Shown: positions 32,839 through 44,839, counted from the stretch's first letter. The stretch: 64,000 nt of DNA from Forficula auricularia (GCA_024734495.1 JALMQS010000225.1:3122369-3186368), one strand, 5' to 3'. Notes: a model not told the origin generated them from the letters alone. A program made the numbers and translations.

Positions 32839-33280
32839 AAATTTAATCTTAATTGATCTTTTCTTAATTAAAGTAATTATTTATAGATGAAAATCTCAAT
32901 AAAAAAGTTTGTTTACATTTTTTTCAATTATCTTTTATTTTTAATTGGTTTTTTAATTTTAAAACCCACAAATAGGTTATAGCAAATATTAATATATATA
33001 TTAAAATTATGAATTTTTTTAAATTAATAGGTGTCTAAATCATAGCAAAACAGGTGTGTTTACAAATAAACTGGTTGAAGTGGCTTTTTTTTATATAACT
33101 TGGAAACAAATCTTATTTAATTTTATGTTTTTATTTCAGATCCTATACGATTATTATTTTTTTATTATTATTTTCCTATTTATTTTTTTATAATGTTTAT
33201 CAATATGAACGAATGTGGGCAAATTGGTGTACGAGTAAACAAATATACACATAATATGTAGACCATTAGAAAGCTAGAAA

Positions 33281-33425
33281 TGCAAAAACTGGGTGCGGGG
33301 TGGGGTGGATGGTGCAGGAGGTGGGGTGCAGTTGTGGGGGAGGCGGGGTTGGGGTGGGGTGGGGCGGAGTGGGGGTGCAGTGGTGGGGGCGAGGTGTGTG
33401 GTTTCGGGAAGGGGGGGGTCAGGGA
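33281..33425 (+). repeat. G-rich minisatellite-like tract
   Basis: About 145 bp dominated by GGGGTGGGGT, GGTGGGG and GGGGGG runs in otherwise AT-rich DNA. Many G-runs at short spacing make G-quadruplex formation likely. The ORFs across it are low-complexity artefacts. Confidence 0.8.
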
Positions 33426-34101
33426 TTACCGTGCATCGCTCGGTGGCTCCAGGTACTGCTTTTATTATATGACAAAACTTTGTAAATCAAAATAGAATTA
33501 TTCACAAAATAAAAATCTCCATTTTTTGAATCAGAAGTTCTACAGCTCGAGGGCCCAAAATCTCAAGATAAACAAACACAAAAATACTAATCTTTGAAAA
33601 TGATTTTTTTATTCACGTTTCAGACAACTTTAGCACAATGAAAAAAAAAATAGTTAATTCACTCCTAGGGGTGTCAAGGGGGCAGGTGTAACAAATATCG
33701 TTAAAAAATTATTTATATATTTTTTCAAAATTTCAGAATGCGAATCGTATTGAACCACTATATTTCTTTCTAAGGTTACAATTCTTAGATGATGATCTTA
33801 CATCTCCATCCAGACCCTGAATATCATTCCTTATTTTCTTAGAATGCAAAATTCGGTCACTTATCTCCTCAGAATGTAAATACTATTGACGTAATGGAAA
33901 TTGTAATTACATTAAAAACACTGATTTGTTATAAATATTTTTACACTCTATTTCTTTTAATTTATTTTATTTTATTTTTTTCAGGTAAGTCTTCTTTTCA
34001 TCCATTCATATTTGAAACAATTCATTCTTTGGTGATACATCAAGTAGTAAGTAATAAATAAATAATATTAATGTTACATCACTCGTATCCATATTAAATT
34101 T
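33426..34101. other. No recognised feature
   Basis: AT-rich DNA without ORFs of note. I see no repeat structure. Confidence 0.45.
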
Positions 34102-34200
34102 CATTGAAGAATCACAGGGAATTGGATAAATTAAAACACAGAGTCACTTAATAAAAACCCTGTGTTTTAATTTATCCAATTCTCTGCGTTTCCTTCAATA
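34102..34200. repeat. Palindrome, arms about 45 bp
   Basis: GGGAATTGGATAAATTAAAACACAG-type left arm and its complement in the right arm. The sequence is close to the outer ends of the fold-backs at 5831-6233 and 37540-37735 (TTAAAACACAGAG, CAATTTMYTGC). Confidence 0.65.
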
Positions 34201-34216
34201 ATATTAATCATTTTTA

Positions 34217-35110
34217 ACCGACTTCAAAAAAGGAGGAGGATCTCTATTCGACTGAATATTTTTTTTGTGTCTATGTTACCTCATATCTCCGCCAATTGTC
34301 AACCGATTTTGATCATTTTTTTGTATTGGGTTCAGTCTAGCTTCCGATTGGTCCCGTTTTTTTCATTGGTATAAGGCCTTTTTTGTTAGGTTTGTTCAGT
34401 CCTAACTTCTTTGTTTATGAACCGATTTCGATGATTCTTTTTTTATTGGAAAGGGGGTATCTTAGGGATGGTCCCATATTAATTTGGTCAAGTTTTGATG
34501 ATATGATCAACGACGAAATAACGTAAATCTCCAATTCTTATGAGCAAATAATCGAAATTATGATAAATAAAATCTTTTATAAAAAAAATCTTATAACATT
34601 CATTTAAAACCCGCAAACTTTTCGAGAGAATTTCTATATTTGTTAATTGAATTTTATTATCATTTTCTGATTCATTCGCCTGATTCTTTCTCTTACGATA
34701 TGCATGCAAAGTATTATATTAACATCACTAAAAAGAGAAAAATAAAAATAATTTTTATAAAAAATAAAATAAAACCGACTTCAAAATAAGTTAAATGCAA
34801 CAAATAAAATAATAATAACTTAAAAATCAAATAAAATACACTAAAAGGTATAAAATTATTATCTTATTTAGCTACAATTAAACGATGAAATATTAACATG
34901 AAATTGCTTTTTGAAGTCGGTGCCAAATAAACTATATAAGGCAAAGGTACTAAGTAAGATCCGTCGGGTGCTATTCATAAAATGTATATGTTTGGCACCG
35001 ACTTCAAAAAGTAATTTCATGTTAATATTTCGTATATAATTGTAGCTAAATAAGATAATTATTTTATACCTTTTAGTGTATTTTTATTTTATTTTTAAGT
35101 TATGGCTTTA
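34217..35110. mobile_element. ACCGACTTCAAAAA-ended MITE, composite
   Basis: The outer element starts ACCGACTTCAAAAAAGGAGG at 34217. A second, palindromic unit follows (34773-35110): AACCGACTTCAAAA at 34773, TTTTTGAAGTCGGTGCC near 34910-34928 and GGCACCGACTTCAAAAAG at about 34990-35010. The centre between the inner arms carries TAAGATCCGTCGGGTG. The family recurs at 40055, 50462 and 58072. Confidence 0.8.
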
Positions 35111-35894
35111 ATACTCTAGTTTGTATTTTAAATTCTAGACAGGAATTTTAAAAACACAAGGCTATACAAAATGTATCTTTAAACCCTAAAGATGGGAGAA
35201 AGATTCTTCTAAACGTTACTTTTGATAAAATGTTGAAAACAGAATTTCAATTGCTTTTTAATTTGAAAATGTGTTTCTTTTATTATCCTAGGTTGCCACA
35301 TTGTCATATTTCAACAGTATTAAATTTTCTCCAAGGGTACTTTACCTTGAAAGCATCTCCGAGGTAAAGTCTTCTACCAAAGCTTCAAAAAGCAAAAATA
35401 TAAACATGTACCTGTGCCAAGTGATTTTAGATATATTCAGTAAATTTCTTAAAGAATTAATATATTTTATCTTTACAATGATGGACAGTGCAATGAAAAT
35501 GAGATTCGAGCTGCATTTAGCACTCTAATAAATTTAACATGTACCTAAATAATTCAAAAATAAATTTTTGATTGATTTATTGAATAAGTAAATAGAATTC
35601 TTATAAAAATAATTTCAAAACGCTTAATAGAAAATCAAAATGTTCCTTGAGAAATTCTCCCTAAGGAATTGAAAATTAGTTGTTTTATAAATGAATAACA
35701 AAGCAACTATAAACATAAATATTTGGAAATATAGTAATGACAACGCTATAGATTATCTTGGAGATAATATTATCTTGAATAAAAATAAAAAATATAAATA
35801 TTTACTAAAATAATTAATCCGAAGGTTTGAGTATCTTTTTTTGAAAATTAGATGGATTTTTTTTTCAAAAATACAACTCATGATGAAAACTAAA
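35111..35894. other. No recognised feature
   Basis: AT-rich. The ORF at 35301-35528 shows no domain. Confidence 0.4.
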
Positions 35895-36122
35895 TATATC
35901 AAGAAAGAATTTAATTAAGGTCAAAATTCTAAGATTTTAGTAGAATAGTAGCATTAAATACATTACTGTGTTTCTATCTTGAGGGTTGAACTTATAAGCT
36001 CGGCAAGCGTGTTAGTACTCGGGTTCAACTCCTGAGGGGACGAAGCCCTCTGATATGCAATGTAAAAATATTCTACTAAAATCTTAAATTTTTGACCTTA
36101 ATTAAATTCTTTCTTGATAAAT
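35895..36122 (+). mobile_element. Fold-back element with tRNA-like B box
   Basis: The arms TCAAGAAAGAATTTAATTAA (35898 on) and TTAATTAAATTCTTTCTTGA (ending about 36119) are exact complements. The centre holds GTGTTAGTACTCGGGTTCAA and CTCCTGAGGGGAC, where GGGTTCAACTCC resembles a polymerase III B box. Related copies lie at 39021-39305 and about 49970-50110. Confidence 0.6.
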
Positions 36123-36636
36123 ATTTTTTTCTAAAAATTTCTGATAAATTTTAGAAAATTAATTCAGGTTAAAAATTACTCTCCTCTCAATCGGCCCTAG
36201 TATTCAATCAATATTTTCTCATTGTCCACTGTTTCCTTAACAGCTTATGGCAAATGTCGGGATGGCTAATGCGTCGCTTGCTCCTGGTATCGGGTTTTTG
36301 CGCGGAATTTTTAAATTACTTTTTGTCTTTTGATGGAAATCTATGGTCATGTTATTTGTTAATGAGCATACATTTCTATTTTTTTCTTCTTTTTTTTTAC
36401 TTGTTTATTATTTGTTAAATTGTTGTAATTAATTTGTATTGATGTTTATTAATGTATTGTAGCTAGATTGTATTGATGTTTGGAGGACCTAGCCACCGAG
36501 GACTTGTGCCTCTAAGCAGGTCGAGAAATAAAGATTTATTTATTTATTTATTATTTATTTATTATTTAAATTGACTGAAACGCCGAGAAAAATATTTTTC
36601 AACTATTATTTTTCTCTAAGCTGAATTGCAAGGATG
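36123..36636 (+). mobile_element. Probable LINE 3' end with TTTA tail, about 36240-36565
   Basis: The block GGACCTAGCCACCGAGGAC (about 36482) is followed by AAATAAAGATTTATTTATTT and TTTA repeats, like the 3' UTR and tail of a non-LTR retrotransposon. No coding part was recognised, so this is a 5'-truncated remnant at best. Confidence 0.4.
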
Positions 36637-36817
36637 CCTGAAACAGGTCTGGACTTGTAAGTGGATGTTTAGGAATATTAGAGATTAAATTTCTTAATTT
36701 CTATTATTCTAGGAATGGCCTTTTGCACTCAGACTATAACGAAACTCGTTATAGAAACATAGGATATTCAATTGGACATAGTCCTTGTTGAGACTTACAA
36801 GTCCAGTCCTGTTTCAG
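36637..36817. repeat. Inverted repeat, arms about 25 bp
   Basis: CTGAAACAGGTCTGGACTTGTAAG-type left end mirrored at 36793-36816. A partial direct repeat of the interior (ATTATTCTAGRAATGGC) occurs at about 36705 and 36848. Confidence 0.6.
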
Positions 36818-37539
36818 AGTATTAGAGATTACATTTTTTAATTTATATTATTCTAGAAATGGCATTTTGCACTCGGACAAAGCGAAACTCGTTATACAGA
36901 GAGAGAATATTCAATTGGACATAGTTCTTGTCTGACATTTTGTTAATTTAATTTTTCTTAATTAAAATTTTGATGATTTTTAAAATTAATCTTTTTTTCT
37001 AAATTTCATTATTTATTTAAAATTATGTCCCAGCTTAGTTCAATGTAAGTACTAGTAGGTATGGTACATTCCGAAATAAATGAATTTAAATAATTTTCAG
37101 AAATTTTTCTAAAAAGGGGTGTTAATTTTGGTGATACAATAAATATCATTCTTTATTTAAAATTTTGTGATTGGAAAAATTTAAAATTATTTTCCAGGCT
37201 AGATGAATGGCTAGCTTAGCTAGAATACATTCGGAAATAAATAAATTTAAATAATTCTCATAAAGATGTGTTTTATTTGGAGATAGGAAAAATGAAAAAA
37301 TCATTCAAAAATGGTATCTAACTATAAATTACTAACTACTCTGAAAATATAAGAATGAAGATACCTATAATAAGAACAAGATTATTATACTCGATTACAT
37401 TTATCAAAAACTCTCCCATGAGGCTACTTTCAAGTTCAATCTCCATTTTCTTTATGCCTATTTGTGACTTAACTGTAAGGGTAAGCCTTTGCCATTTAAC
37501 CAAGGCTTCAAATTCTAGTAAATAAATATAAAGAATCGT

Positions 37540-37735
37540 AGGGAACTGAATAAATTAAAACTCGGAGCTTTTTTTAAATAAGCCAGACGTTTCGTCAATT
37601 TATTTTGACTTCCGCACTGGCTATTTTCATCACTCCTTCATCACTCCTTGTCACTCCTGAAGAAGTCAAAATAAATTGATGAAACGTCTGGCTTATTTAA
37701 AAAAAATCTCTGAGTTTTAATATATTCAGTTCCCT
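37540..37735. repeat. Fold-back with GACGTTTC arms
   Basis: GGGAACTGAATAAATTAAAA and its complement form the ends, with AAGCCAGACGTTTCGTCAAT/ATTGATGAAACGTCTGGCTT inside. On plus, 37657-37685 reads CTGAAGA, A, stem GTCAA/TTGAT, GAAAC. Same family as 5831-6233. Confidence 0.8.
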
Positions 37736-37748
37736 ACCTTATATGAAT

Positions 37749-38187
37749 TTTTAAATTGAAGGGTTTTTTTAGTCACAAACTAATAAAAGACAATAATTCC
37801 AGTTAATTATTATTATTTATTTTATTGATTCACCAAACAGTTTCGGTCACCTCTGGTTTACCATCTTGAGTAGTACTAAAAAATGGAATTTTTTTTTTTA
37901 AATTACATAATACAAAAAATATAGAAGTTTGAATTTATACATACAATTTCTTTCACGATCTGGAAATCGTCACTTTGTATACATAAACCATCCTTAACTT
38001 ATTAACATAGATACATATTTCACACATTTATAACAATCATATATAGCAATAATTCATAAAAAACAAAACTGAAGATGGTCAACCAGAGGTGACCGAAACT
38101 GTTTGGTGAATCAATAAAATAAATAATAATAATTAACTGAAATTATTGTCTTTTATTAGTTTGTGATTAAAAAACCCTTCAATTTAA
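37749..38187. repeat. Fold-back with GTTTCGGTCACC arms, arms about 110 bp
   Basis: Ends AAATTGAAGGGTTTTTTT and AAAAAACCCTTCAATTT pair, and the inner block CACCAAACAGTTTCGGTCAC pairs with its mirror at about 38090-38109. On plus, 38069-38099 reads CTGAAGA, T, stem GGTCA/TGACC, GAAAC. The arms are near-identical, so it is young. Confidence 0.85.
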
Positions 38188-38521
38188 AAAAATCTTAATT
38201 AAGTTACTTAAGTTTTGGAAGAATCTTATAATGAATTTTAATATGGGTGCGAATGATATGATATAACACTAGTAAATAAATTTTCCTTAAAACACCAACC
38301 TCTTCAAATTGCATTGTTTAGTGATACATTTTGTCCAGTTAACTAGTTGAAAAAGCAAAAAAAAATTAAGTTTTGATTATTACCGTCGTTCTTGTTGCTA
38401 GTTCGCTAAAGAGTATCTATGTCTCTTGAATTTATAGATATTCTTTGCTTAAATATAATTTCGTCTCTTCTATCGTTTATCGTAGCTAAAATGTACTTAT
38501 TATTATTATTATTATTTTTAA

Positions 38522-38795
38522 GGAGGTTCTTTCGCGACAATCCACACAAAAAGTTTTAGCCTTCGTAACCAATCTCTATAAAGATGGACGGTGTTAAAAT
38601 TTTAGGTTGTATTTTTTAATGTGACTGTACATTTTACGATACTACTTTCTATTTATGAATGGATCGTGTCCAAGTCATTGATATTTTATCCTCCACTAAA
38701 AATAATCGCCCAAATATGTTTTTTTTTTACCAAAACTACGTGGTCAATCATTTCAATTTTTTTAAGTCACTCCGAATATATTATTCTAACAAATA
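38522..38795 (+). mobile_element. MITE fragment, GGAGGTTCTTTCGCGAC end after TTAA
   Basis: TTAA at 38518-38521 precedes GGAGGTTCTTTCGCGACAAT. The following 270 bp is the reverse complement of 25632-25912 (shared ACAAAAAGTTTTAGCC and ACCAAAACTACGTGG). The end resembles the TTAA-flanked GGTAGTTGTTTCG family. The ORF at 38621-38818 lies inside it and is not a gene. Confidence 0.6.
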
Positions 38796-39020
38796 TTAGT
38801 TTTTCATCAAGATGGTGAAAGTCCTTCAATGAAAAAAAATTATCATTTCCCCACCCTTTCCCTATCTACCATATAAAAAAAATTCATTTTTAATCGCAAT
38901 TATTTCATGTTTGGTGTGGTAAATCGTCTTCAAATTTTAACAGTGTGTGTATTATGCTTTTAACGACTAATATTCCAAGTTTCGGAGACTTCTTGAATTT
39001 TTGCATTTGTGAAAGAACTA

Positions 39021-39305
39021 CCTTAAAAGAGAAAAATTTAATTTTTAGCACAAATTCTAAGATTTTAGTTGAAATATTATTAAATTGCAATAACAGATGG
39101 GATTTATCCCCTCAGGAGTCGATCCTGAGAACTAACATGCTTTTCGGGCAGTCAGCTTACAGTGAGGCATGACGGAAAGCATGTTAGCTCTCAGGTTCGA
39201 CTCCCGAGGGAGTGTTTAATCCCCTCTGATATCGCAGTTTAATAATATTTCTACTAAAAATCTTAGAATTTTTTGTCCAAAAATTAAGTTCTTTCTCTTT
39301 TAATA
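39021..39305. mobile_element. Fold-back element with tRNA-like B box
   Basis: Arms CTTAAAAGAGAAAAATTTAA and complement pair at the ends. The centre carries GTTAGCTCTCAGGTTCGACT followed by CCCGAGGGA, with a perfect B box (GGTTCGACTCC), and on the other side an inverted CCTCAGGAGTCGATCCTGAG. Related to 35895-36122. Confidence 0.65.
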
Positions 39306-40054
39306 AACATATTGGTTAATTTTAACCTGAGGTGATTTTTTGAAAAACATTCCAACTATTTTCAAAAAAAAGATGCTCAAATCTTTAGTTTTATATTATT
39401 ATTTTTTTTAATATTATTTGTATTTCTCTCGGTATTATATCAATTTTATTATTCTCTATTTTGTCTCGCTTTAAGCGAATATATCTATAACTTTGATTAT
39501 AAATTATATTCTCTTTCCTCTCGCAATTAGTAGCCAGCTTTTTGACTTCTATTGAAACAGAGATTTCTCACAGTTAAAACTATGTCGACGGATGATATAT
39601 AATGATTATTAAAGAGGTTCTTGATGTAACCTGGGCTGATTCATTTCAATAATATAAATTCGACGACTTTCCTCTCACTCAACTTAACAAGTACGTACTC
39701 GTACCAACATGAATATTCAAACCAAATTCAAACCTTCAGCAATTCAATGAATAATGCGTCAAGTACTTTATAACAAATTCGTACATAACTAAATCGATTT
39801 ATACATGAAAAAAAATATAGAATGATAAAAAAGACAAATAGTAGAATGTTTAGTTAATATTATAAAAGCAAATTGAAGGAAAACGCAAAAATGTTTCTAA
39901 GACAGACTATGCTTTCCGCAAACTTTATTGAATTGGCAATTTCTTCTCAGTGAACGGTTTCAGCTAGAAAGCTGAAAACTGGTAGAAAGGTGCATGCTAT
40001 TATTACAAACTAGTGTGTCATATCGATCGGTGTTGGGTAAAAAAATAATTTAAA
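39306..40054. other. No recognised feature
   Basis: AT-rich DNA with a few mixed-composition stretches near 39540-39720. No ORF, promoter or repeat structure supported. Confidence 0.45.
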
Positions 40055-40690
40055 AAAAAACCGACTTCTAAAAAATTAAATTCAACAAATAAAATAAAAG
40101 AACAAAAAAAAAAAAACAAGTAAAATGCACTTAAAGGTATAGAATAATTATCTAATTTAGTTACAACTAAACGACGAAATTTTTCCATGAAATCACTTTT
40201 TGAAGTCGGTGCCAATCATACATTTTATGAATAGCACTCGACGGATCTTACTTAGTACGTTTGCCGTGTAATGAAGACAACATGGCATAAGCTCTCTTAT
40301 ATAGTTTGTTTAGCACCGACTTCAAAAAGTGATTTCATGGAAAAATGCACTAAAAGGTATAAAATAATTTTCTAATTTAGTTACAACTAAACGACGAAAT
40401 TTTTCGATGAAATCACTTTTTGAAGTTGTTGCTAAACAAACTATATAAGCGAGCTTACACGATGTTTTCATTATACGGCAAACCTACTAAGTAATATCCG
40501 TCGAGGGCGATTCATAAAATATATGATTGGAACCGACTTCAAAAAGTGAATTCATGAAAAATGTTTGTCGTTTAGTTGTAACTACATTAGATAATTATTT
40601 TATAGTCCATTTTATTTTAATTTTGAGTTCTTATTATTTTATTTGTTGCATTTAATTTTTTTGAATTCGGTTTTTTTTTCTAAAACTTAT
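40055..40690. mobile_element. ACCGACTTC MITE, tandem palindromic arrangement
   Basis: AACCGACTTCTAAAAAATTA at 40060 and several inverted TTTTGAAGTCGGTGCC or GCACCGACTTCAAAAAG blocks (about 40198, 40313, 40418 and 40530). The interior carries CACTCGACGGATCTTACTTA. This looks like two or more nested or tandem fold-back units. Family as 34217-35110. Confidence 0.75.
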
Positions 40691-40740
40691 TTTTTTTCAA
40701 ATTTAGGGAAACGAAGAAAAGATTATTTTTATTACAGACA

Positions 40741-40856
40741 AAAGGATCAGCCGGTGCTCGAACCCGGAATCTTTGCATATGTACTGCAATGCTTTGTCAT
40801 AAGAGGTTTACCTCCTATATCCACTAAGCTACTGATCCCCGAACCCAAACTAATAC
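40741..40856 (-). mobile_element. tRNA-derived SINE head, copy 1 of a dimer
   Basis: On minus: GGGGATCAGTAGCTTAGTGG (A box TAGCTTAGTGG) and GGGTTCGAGCACCGG (B box GGTTCGAGCAC), about 70 bp apart with a spacer too long for a tRNA. A 361-bp period leads to the second copy at 41102. Confidence 0.75.
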
Positions 40857-41101
40857 CTTTTGTCTATATGAATTATGGAATTTCTTTTTTAATTCTCTCC
40901 TCGTTCATTTTTCGCAGCGTAGGCCTTGATTCATTAATTAAACAATTAATTATTCCAGCGCCTCCCAATCGATCGCAGACCCCAAAGATCGAAAATAATT
41001 TTCTCTTCACCCGGGGCGCGACCACAACGAGGCCGTGTAAAGACAATTAATAACAAATTCAAATTTAGGGAACGAAGAAAAGATTATTTTTATTACAGAC
41101 A

Positions 41102-41206
41102 AAAGGATCAGCCGGGGCTCGAGCCCGGGATCTTTGCATATGTACTGCAATGCTTTGTCATAAGAGGTTTACCTCCTATATCCACTAATCTACTGATCCC
41201 CGAACC
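41102..41206 (-). mobile_element. tRNA-derived SINE head, copy 2 of a dimer
   Basis: The same head with B box GGCTCGAGCCCCGG and an altered A box (TAGATTAGTGG). The intervening 40860-41060 contains the SINE body (GGCGCGACCACAACGAGGCC on plus). A truncated third copy is at about 59188-59270. Confidence 0.75.
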
Positions 41207-41825
41207 CAAACTAATATCCTTGGCCTATATGAATTAAGGAATTTTTTTTTTTTTTTTTATTTATGAAAATTTTTTCCATTATTTGCTCAAAAGAATTGAA
41301 GATTTCCGTTAATTTGTCATTGATCATATTCAGAACTTGACCAAATTAATATGGGACCAATCGGAAGGTACCCCCTTTCCAATAAAAACAAATCATCGAA
41401 ATCGGTTCACATTGTAGGAGAGAAATCAACGAACAAACATAAAAAAAACACATTTTGTTGTATTAATGACCTCCTTCATTTTTAAAGTCTGTCACCAGTC
41501 CGCAATTTCCAGACTATTTCTAAAAAAAAACTTGGTTTCCAATTCATTTTGTTTCCAAGTTTATAGATTAGCTATATTTATTATACATCCTTAATTTTAA
41601 CTGACAAGTGATTAATTGCAAAACAATGAAAATTCAATTGTTGTACATTGCAGATCGGCAAAATTAACTGACGACTTTGAGCGAGTAAAATCAGATTGCC
41701 CCTAGTTTAAAAAATCAGATTGGCCCGTTTTCTCCAACACCATCGATATGTCAGCTCATTAGTTACAAGTTCTGAAGCTGCCTAGTCCACAATCTAATCA
41801 GGTCTTATTTTTGAAACTACAAACA

Positions 41826-41985
41826 TTTATAATAATAAAACTTGAGCAAGATGCGAGGTAGGTTTTACAAAAAAGAAATAAAACAAAATTGAGTTTTATT
41901 TCTTTTTTGTGAAACCTACCTCGCATCTTACTCAAGTTTTATTATTATATTAAAATGTTTCACCTAGAACCAACACCTAACTTCT
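41826..41985. repeat. Fold-back, arms about 55 bp
   Basis: TAATAAAACTTGAGCAAGAT then GCGAGGTAGGTTTTACAAAA, mirrored by TTTTTTGTGAAACCTACCTC and GCATCTTACTCAAG. The right flank is the GTTTCACCTAGAACCAACAC terminus shared with 48365 and (inverted) 7932. Confidence 0.75.
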
Positions 41986-42315
41986 TAAAAAATACAAACA
42001 TTTAGCATCTAGGCGAACTTTCCATGAATTTCCGTTCTTGATTAATGTGGCTTAATGCAGGCATAGGTATGCACAGACGTAAAAATCCTGATTGAAAAAG
42101 ATTTTACCTCACATTACAGACATTTTTTATCACGGATAAAAATGAAAATTCCGATACCAATGATAACTCGAAAACGGAGGCTTGTGAAAAGTTTATTCTG
42201 GAGGCAAAATGTTTACATTTCCAAAATGCCAAACTGATTAGATTTTGGGCTTTCTAACTTTAAAAAATCCAGATGAACAATTTTATAAATCAGAAAAAAA
42301 TTGATACGTTATTTA

Positions 42316-42581
42316 GGGGCCGTCCATAAATTACTTCAGACAGTAAGGGGGGGCATCTCAGATTTGAGACAAAATGTGACAGGGGGGGCCGGGGATTTAA
42401 AAAAGTGTGATGTCACAAAAGTCAAATTAAAAAATTTACATATATATTTTTTAGACCTCAGGTTTATTATTAGTGATAGTGTGACGTCCCAATACAGGGG
42501 GGCTCGATGAAAATCTGACACAGGGGGAGGGGAATGGTGTCTAAAAATCTTGAAATTCGTGTGACGTAATTTATGGACCCC
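42316..42581 (+). mobile_element. MITE with TCCATAAATTAC terminal inverted repeats
   Basis: GGGGCCGTCCATAAATTAC at 42316 and GGGGTCCATAAATTAC read from the other end (42581). The interior has GTGTGATGTCACAAAAG and GGGGGGCC blocks typical of this widespread insect MITE type. No coding capacity. The target duplication is not clear. Confidence 0.7.
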
Positions 42582-42908
42582 ATAGGTATATCAAGAAGTG
42601 TTATAACATTAAAAGATAACTAGTGATTTAAAATTCGGCACCCAGGTTTTCAATAATAATATAACAGAGGAAAAAATCCTGCGTAATAGAATGATTTTTC
42701 CTTGTGTGTATCTATGTATTCCTATTACCGTTATAAATAATTAGAGATCAAAAGGGATCTGTTTTTTAAAACTTCATATTTTTAAAAGAAAAAAATTGCT
42801 TAAGTTACGTGCTTTCTAGCTTTAAGACCTCCAGATTAATCTTTAAATGGTGTCTCCAGTGTTGTAACAAATGGGCTTAAATTTAGCTCACATTTTTATA
42901 TTAATCAG

Positions 42909-43653
42909 TAGGGCTCGGATTTATAGGCACTAAAAATTTTAAAATAGGTAGGCAACTAAGCACTACAAATAACTAAAATAGGGACTTATAAAGACACTTT
43001 AAGTAGAAATAGGCACTTATAAAGACATTTTAAGTAAAAATAGGCACTTGAAATGGCATTGTAAGAAAAAAGAGGCACTTGAAAAAAAAAGTAAAATATT
43101 TAGTGAGCTGTCTGTCAGTAATACCTACCAAAAATTTCTCCTCATTATTTTCTGCAGGCCACAGGATACCTGTACAAGTATAATCCAAATTTCCATTAAG
43201 AAAAGGGCAATACATAATATTTTTAGGAGACAAGGAAATTGAAACTTATGTATTGCGAATTGCTCTAGCAATTGTTGAACTATTTGTTTCTTCAAGTTTG
43301 GAACAAGCTATTAAATATGGTCCACTTTTGGATTTTTGGATGTCCTAGTTGACACTACCGCCGCCTAGCGGCTCGATAAATAATTTTTTTCGGAATATTT
43401 TCTTAATAATTCAAAAAACCTTTTAAATTTAGAAAGTGTATAGATAGTAAAAAATGGAAATTGTAAATTTTAGTTAAAATAGGCACTAAAAAAAGGCATT
43501 TATAGATGAAATAGGTACTAACACAAAAAATAGGGCAAAATAGGCACTAACAAATGACTCTTATTTTATTCGGAATTTCATAAAACGCATATATTGGCCT
43601 AAATTTTAAGCCATAAATAAAAAAAAGGCAAATAGGGCTAAATCCAAGCCCTA
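42909..43653 (+). mobile_element. hAT-type non-autonomous transposon with perfect 8-bp target duplication
   Basis: TTAATCAG is exactly duplicated at 42901-42908 and 43654-43661. The ends TAGGGCTCGGATTTA and TAGGGCTTGGATTTA (right, minus) match 14/15. The interior has four imperfect tandem units of about 30 bp, AAATAGGCACTTATAAAGACA (about 42990-43090). The facing ORFs (about 43030-43242) have no recognised transposase motif. Confidence 0.9.
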
Positions 43654-43661
43654 TTAATCAG

Positions 43662-44285
43662 TTGCACCTTTGTGTAAAGTATCAGCTTTGTTAAGTTACA
43701 AATGCTTTCCAGATGAAATTCGCCAAATAACTCAAATTTGCAAAGAGTCTTAAAAAAAATTTCATCTCATTATATTTGTATTCTTTTTTTTTCAAAATTC
43801 ATCAAAACCCTTTTCATCCATATTAAATTAAAATCCTTATATGTCTATTTTCTCGCCAAGTGTAATTATTCCTCTCCTTCAACTTCAAATTGCCTTTCAA
43901 AGGATATTGAATTTCCTTTTGGAAAACCTTAGATTTGTATTGAATGGCTTCGTTAACGTCAATTCTCACAAAACACATTCCTAATAAACACTCGGTGATT
44001 CCCCTGTTGCTAATTGATCGTCTTTTTGCTGTATTCAATGTAAAGCAAGTCTAGACTGCGGCTAGACCCGCTCAACCTCTATGTGGATATTGTCATTATT
44101 GTACTTGCATAATTAGCCTTAATTAATTCATTTCAAATGAATTCTATATAAGGCTGGTGTTAATCAAAAAGGAAACCGCAACTGATGTACAAAAGTACTC
44201 TTGATTTTAATTAGATTGTTAGCTAGATTGCTTTCAACAGTCAGAGTTCTATTATTCTATGATTGTTCTACAATTGGTATTTAAT
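43662..44285. other. No recognised feature
   Basis: The overlapping ORFs at 43738-44038 on opposite strands show no domain. I see no repeat structure. Confidence 0.4.
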
Positions 44286-44509
44286 ATACTAGATGAATTG
44301 ATGATCAGCCAAAGATGGAATCACTGGGTTCAATAAAACACCTTTAATGAGACGTTTCGGCATGAATTTTATTTGGCCATCTTCAGTCAATTAGGAGTTA
44401 AGGACTGAAGATGGCCAAATAAAAGTCAGGCCGAAACGTCTCATTAAAGGTGTTTTATTGAACCCAGTGATTCCATCTTTGGCTGATACCTCCTCCTTCA
44501 TCTAGTATA
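44286..44509. repeat. Fold-back with GACGTTTCGG arms, arms about 100 bp
   Basis: TATACTAGATGAA and its complement at the outer ends, then AAAGATGGAATCACTGGGTT...GAGACGTTTCGG mirrored on the right. Hairpin motifs: plus 44405-44437 (CTGAAGA, T, GGCC/GGCC, GAAAC) and minus 44354-44386. Close to the 16774-17168 type. Confidence 0.85.
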
Positions 44510-44839
44510 GTTTCATCACAGCCACGAACTCTTACAATTGGTATTTAATTGAGGAACTTAGAAACAAATATTTAAACATTCTAATAAGTAATATTTCACA
44601 AATTTTGATTTTATTTGCCTAAGATTACACTCGAAAGCTTTTTGAACCTAAGAATTAGAACGCTTATATGTGAAATAAATCAAAATCAAAACAGTTCAAT
44701 ATTTCGGAGATTTGATGCTTTGGTGGTTGACTTGTTTACCAAAAGAAAATTTACGACCGAAACCACCTAGATTGCATGTTTTTAATGAGAAAATCTAATC
44801 AGAAAGCAGGACATTTCGACATCTAAACTCTGGTGTTAT

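Noticed and set aside
33280..33495. Glycine/Trp-rich ORFs
   Set aside because: They arise from the G-rich tract in two frames and are not protein-like.
43030..43242. Facing ORFs in the hAT element as a transposase fragment
   Set aside because: No RNase-H-like or BED zinc-finger motif could be recognised.
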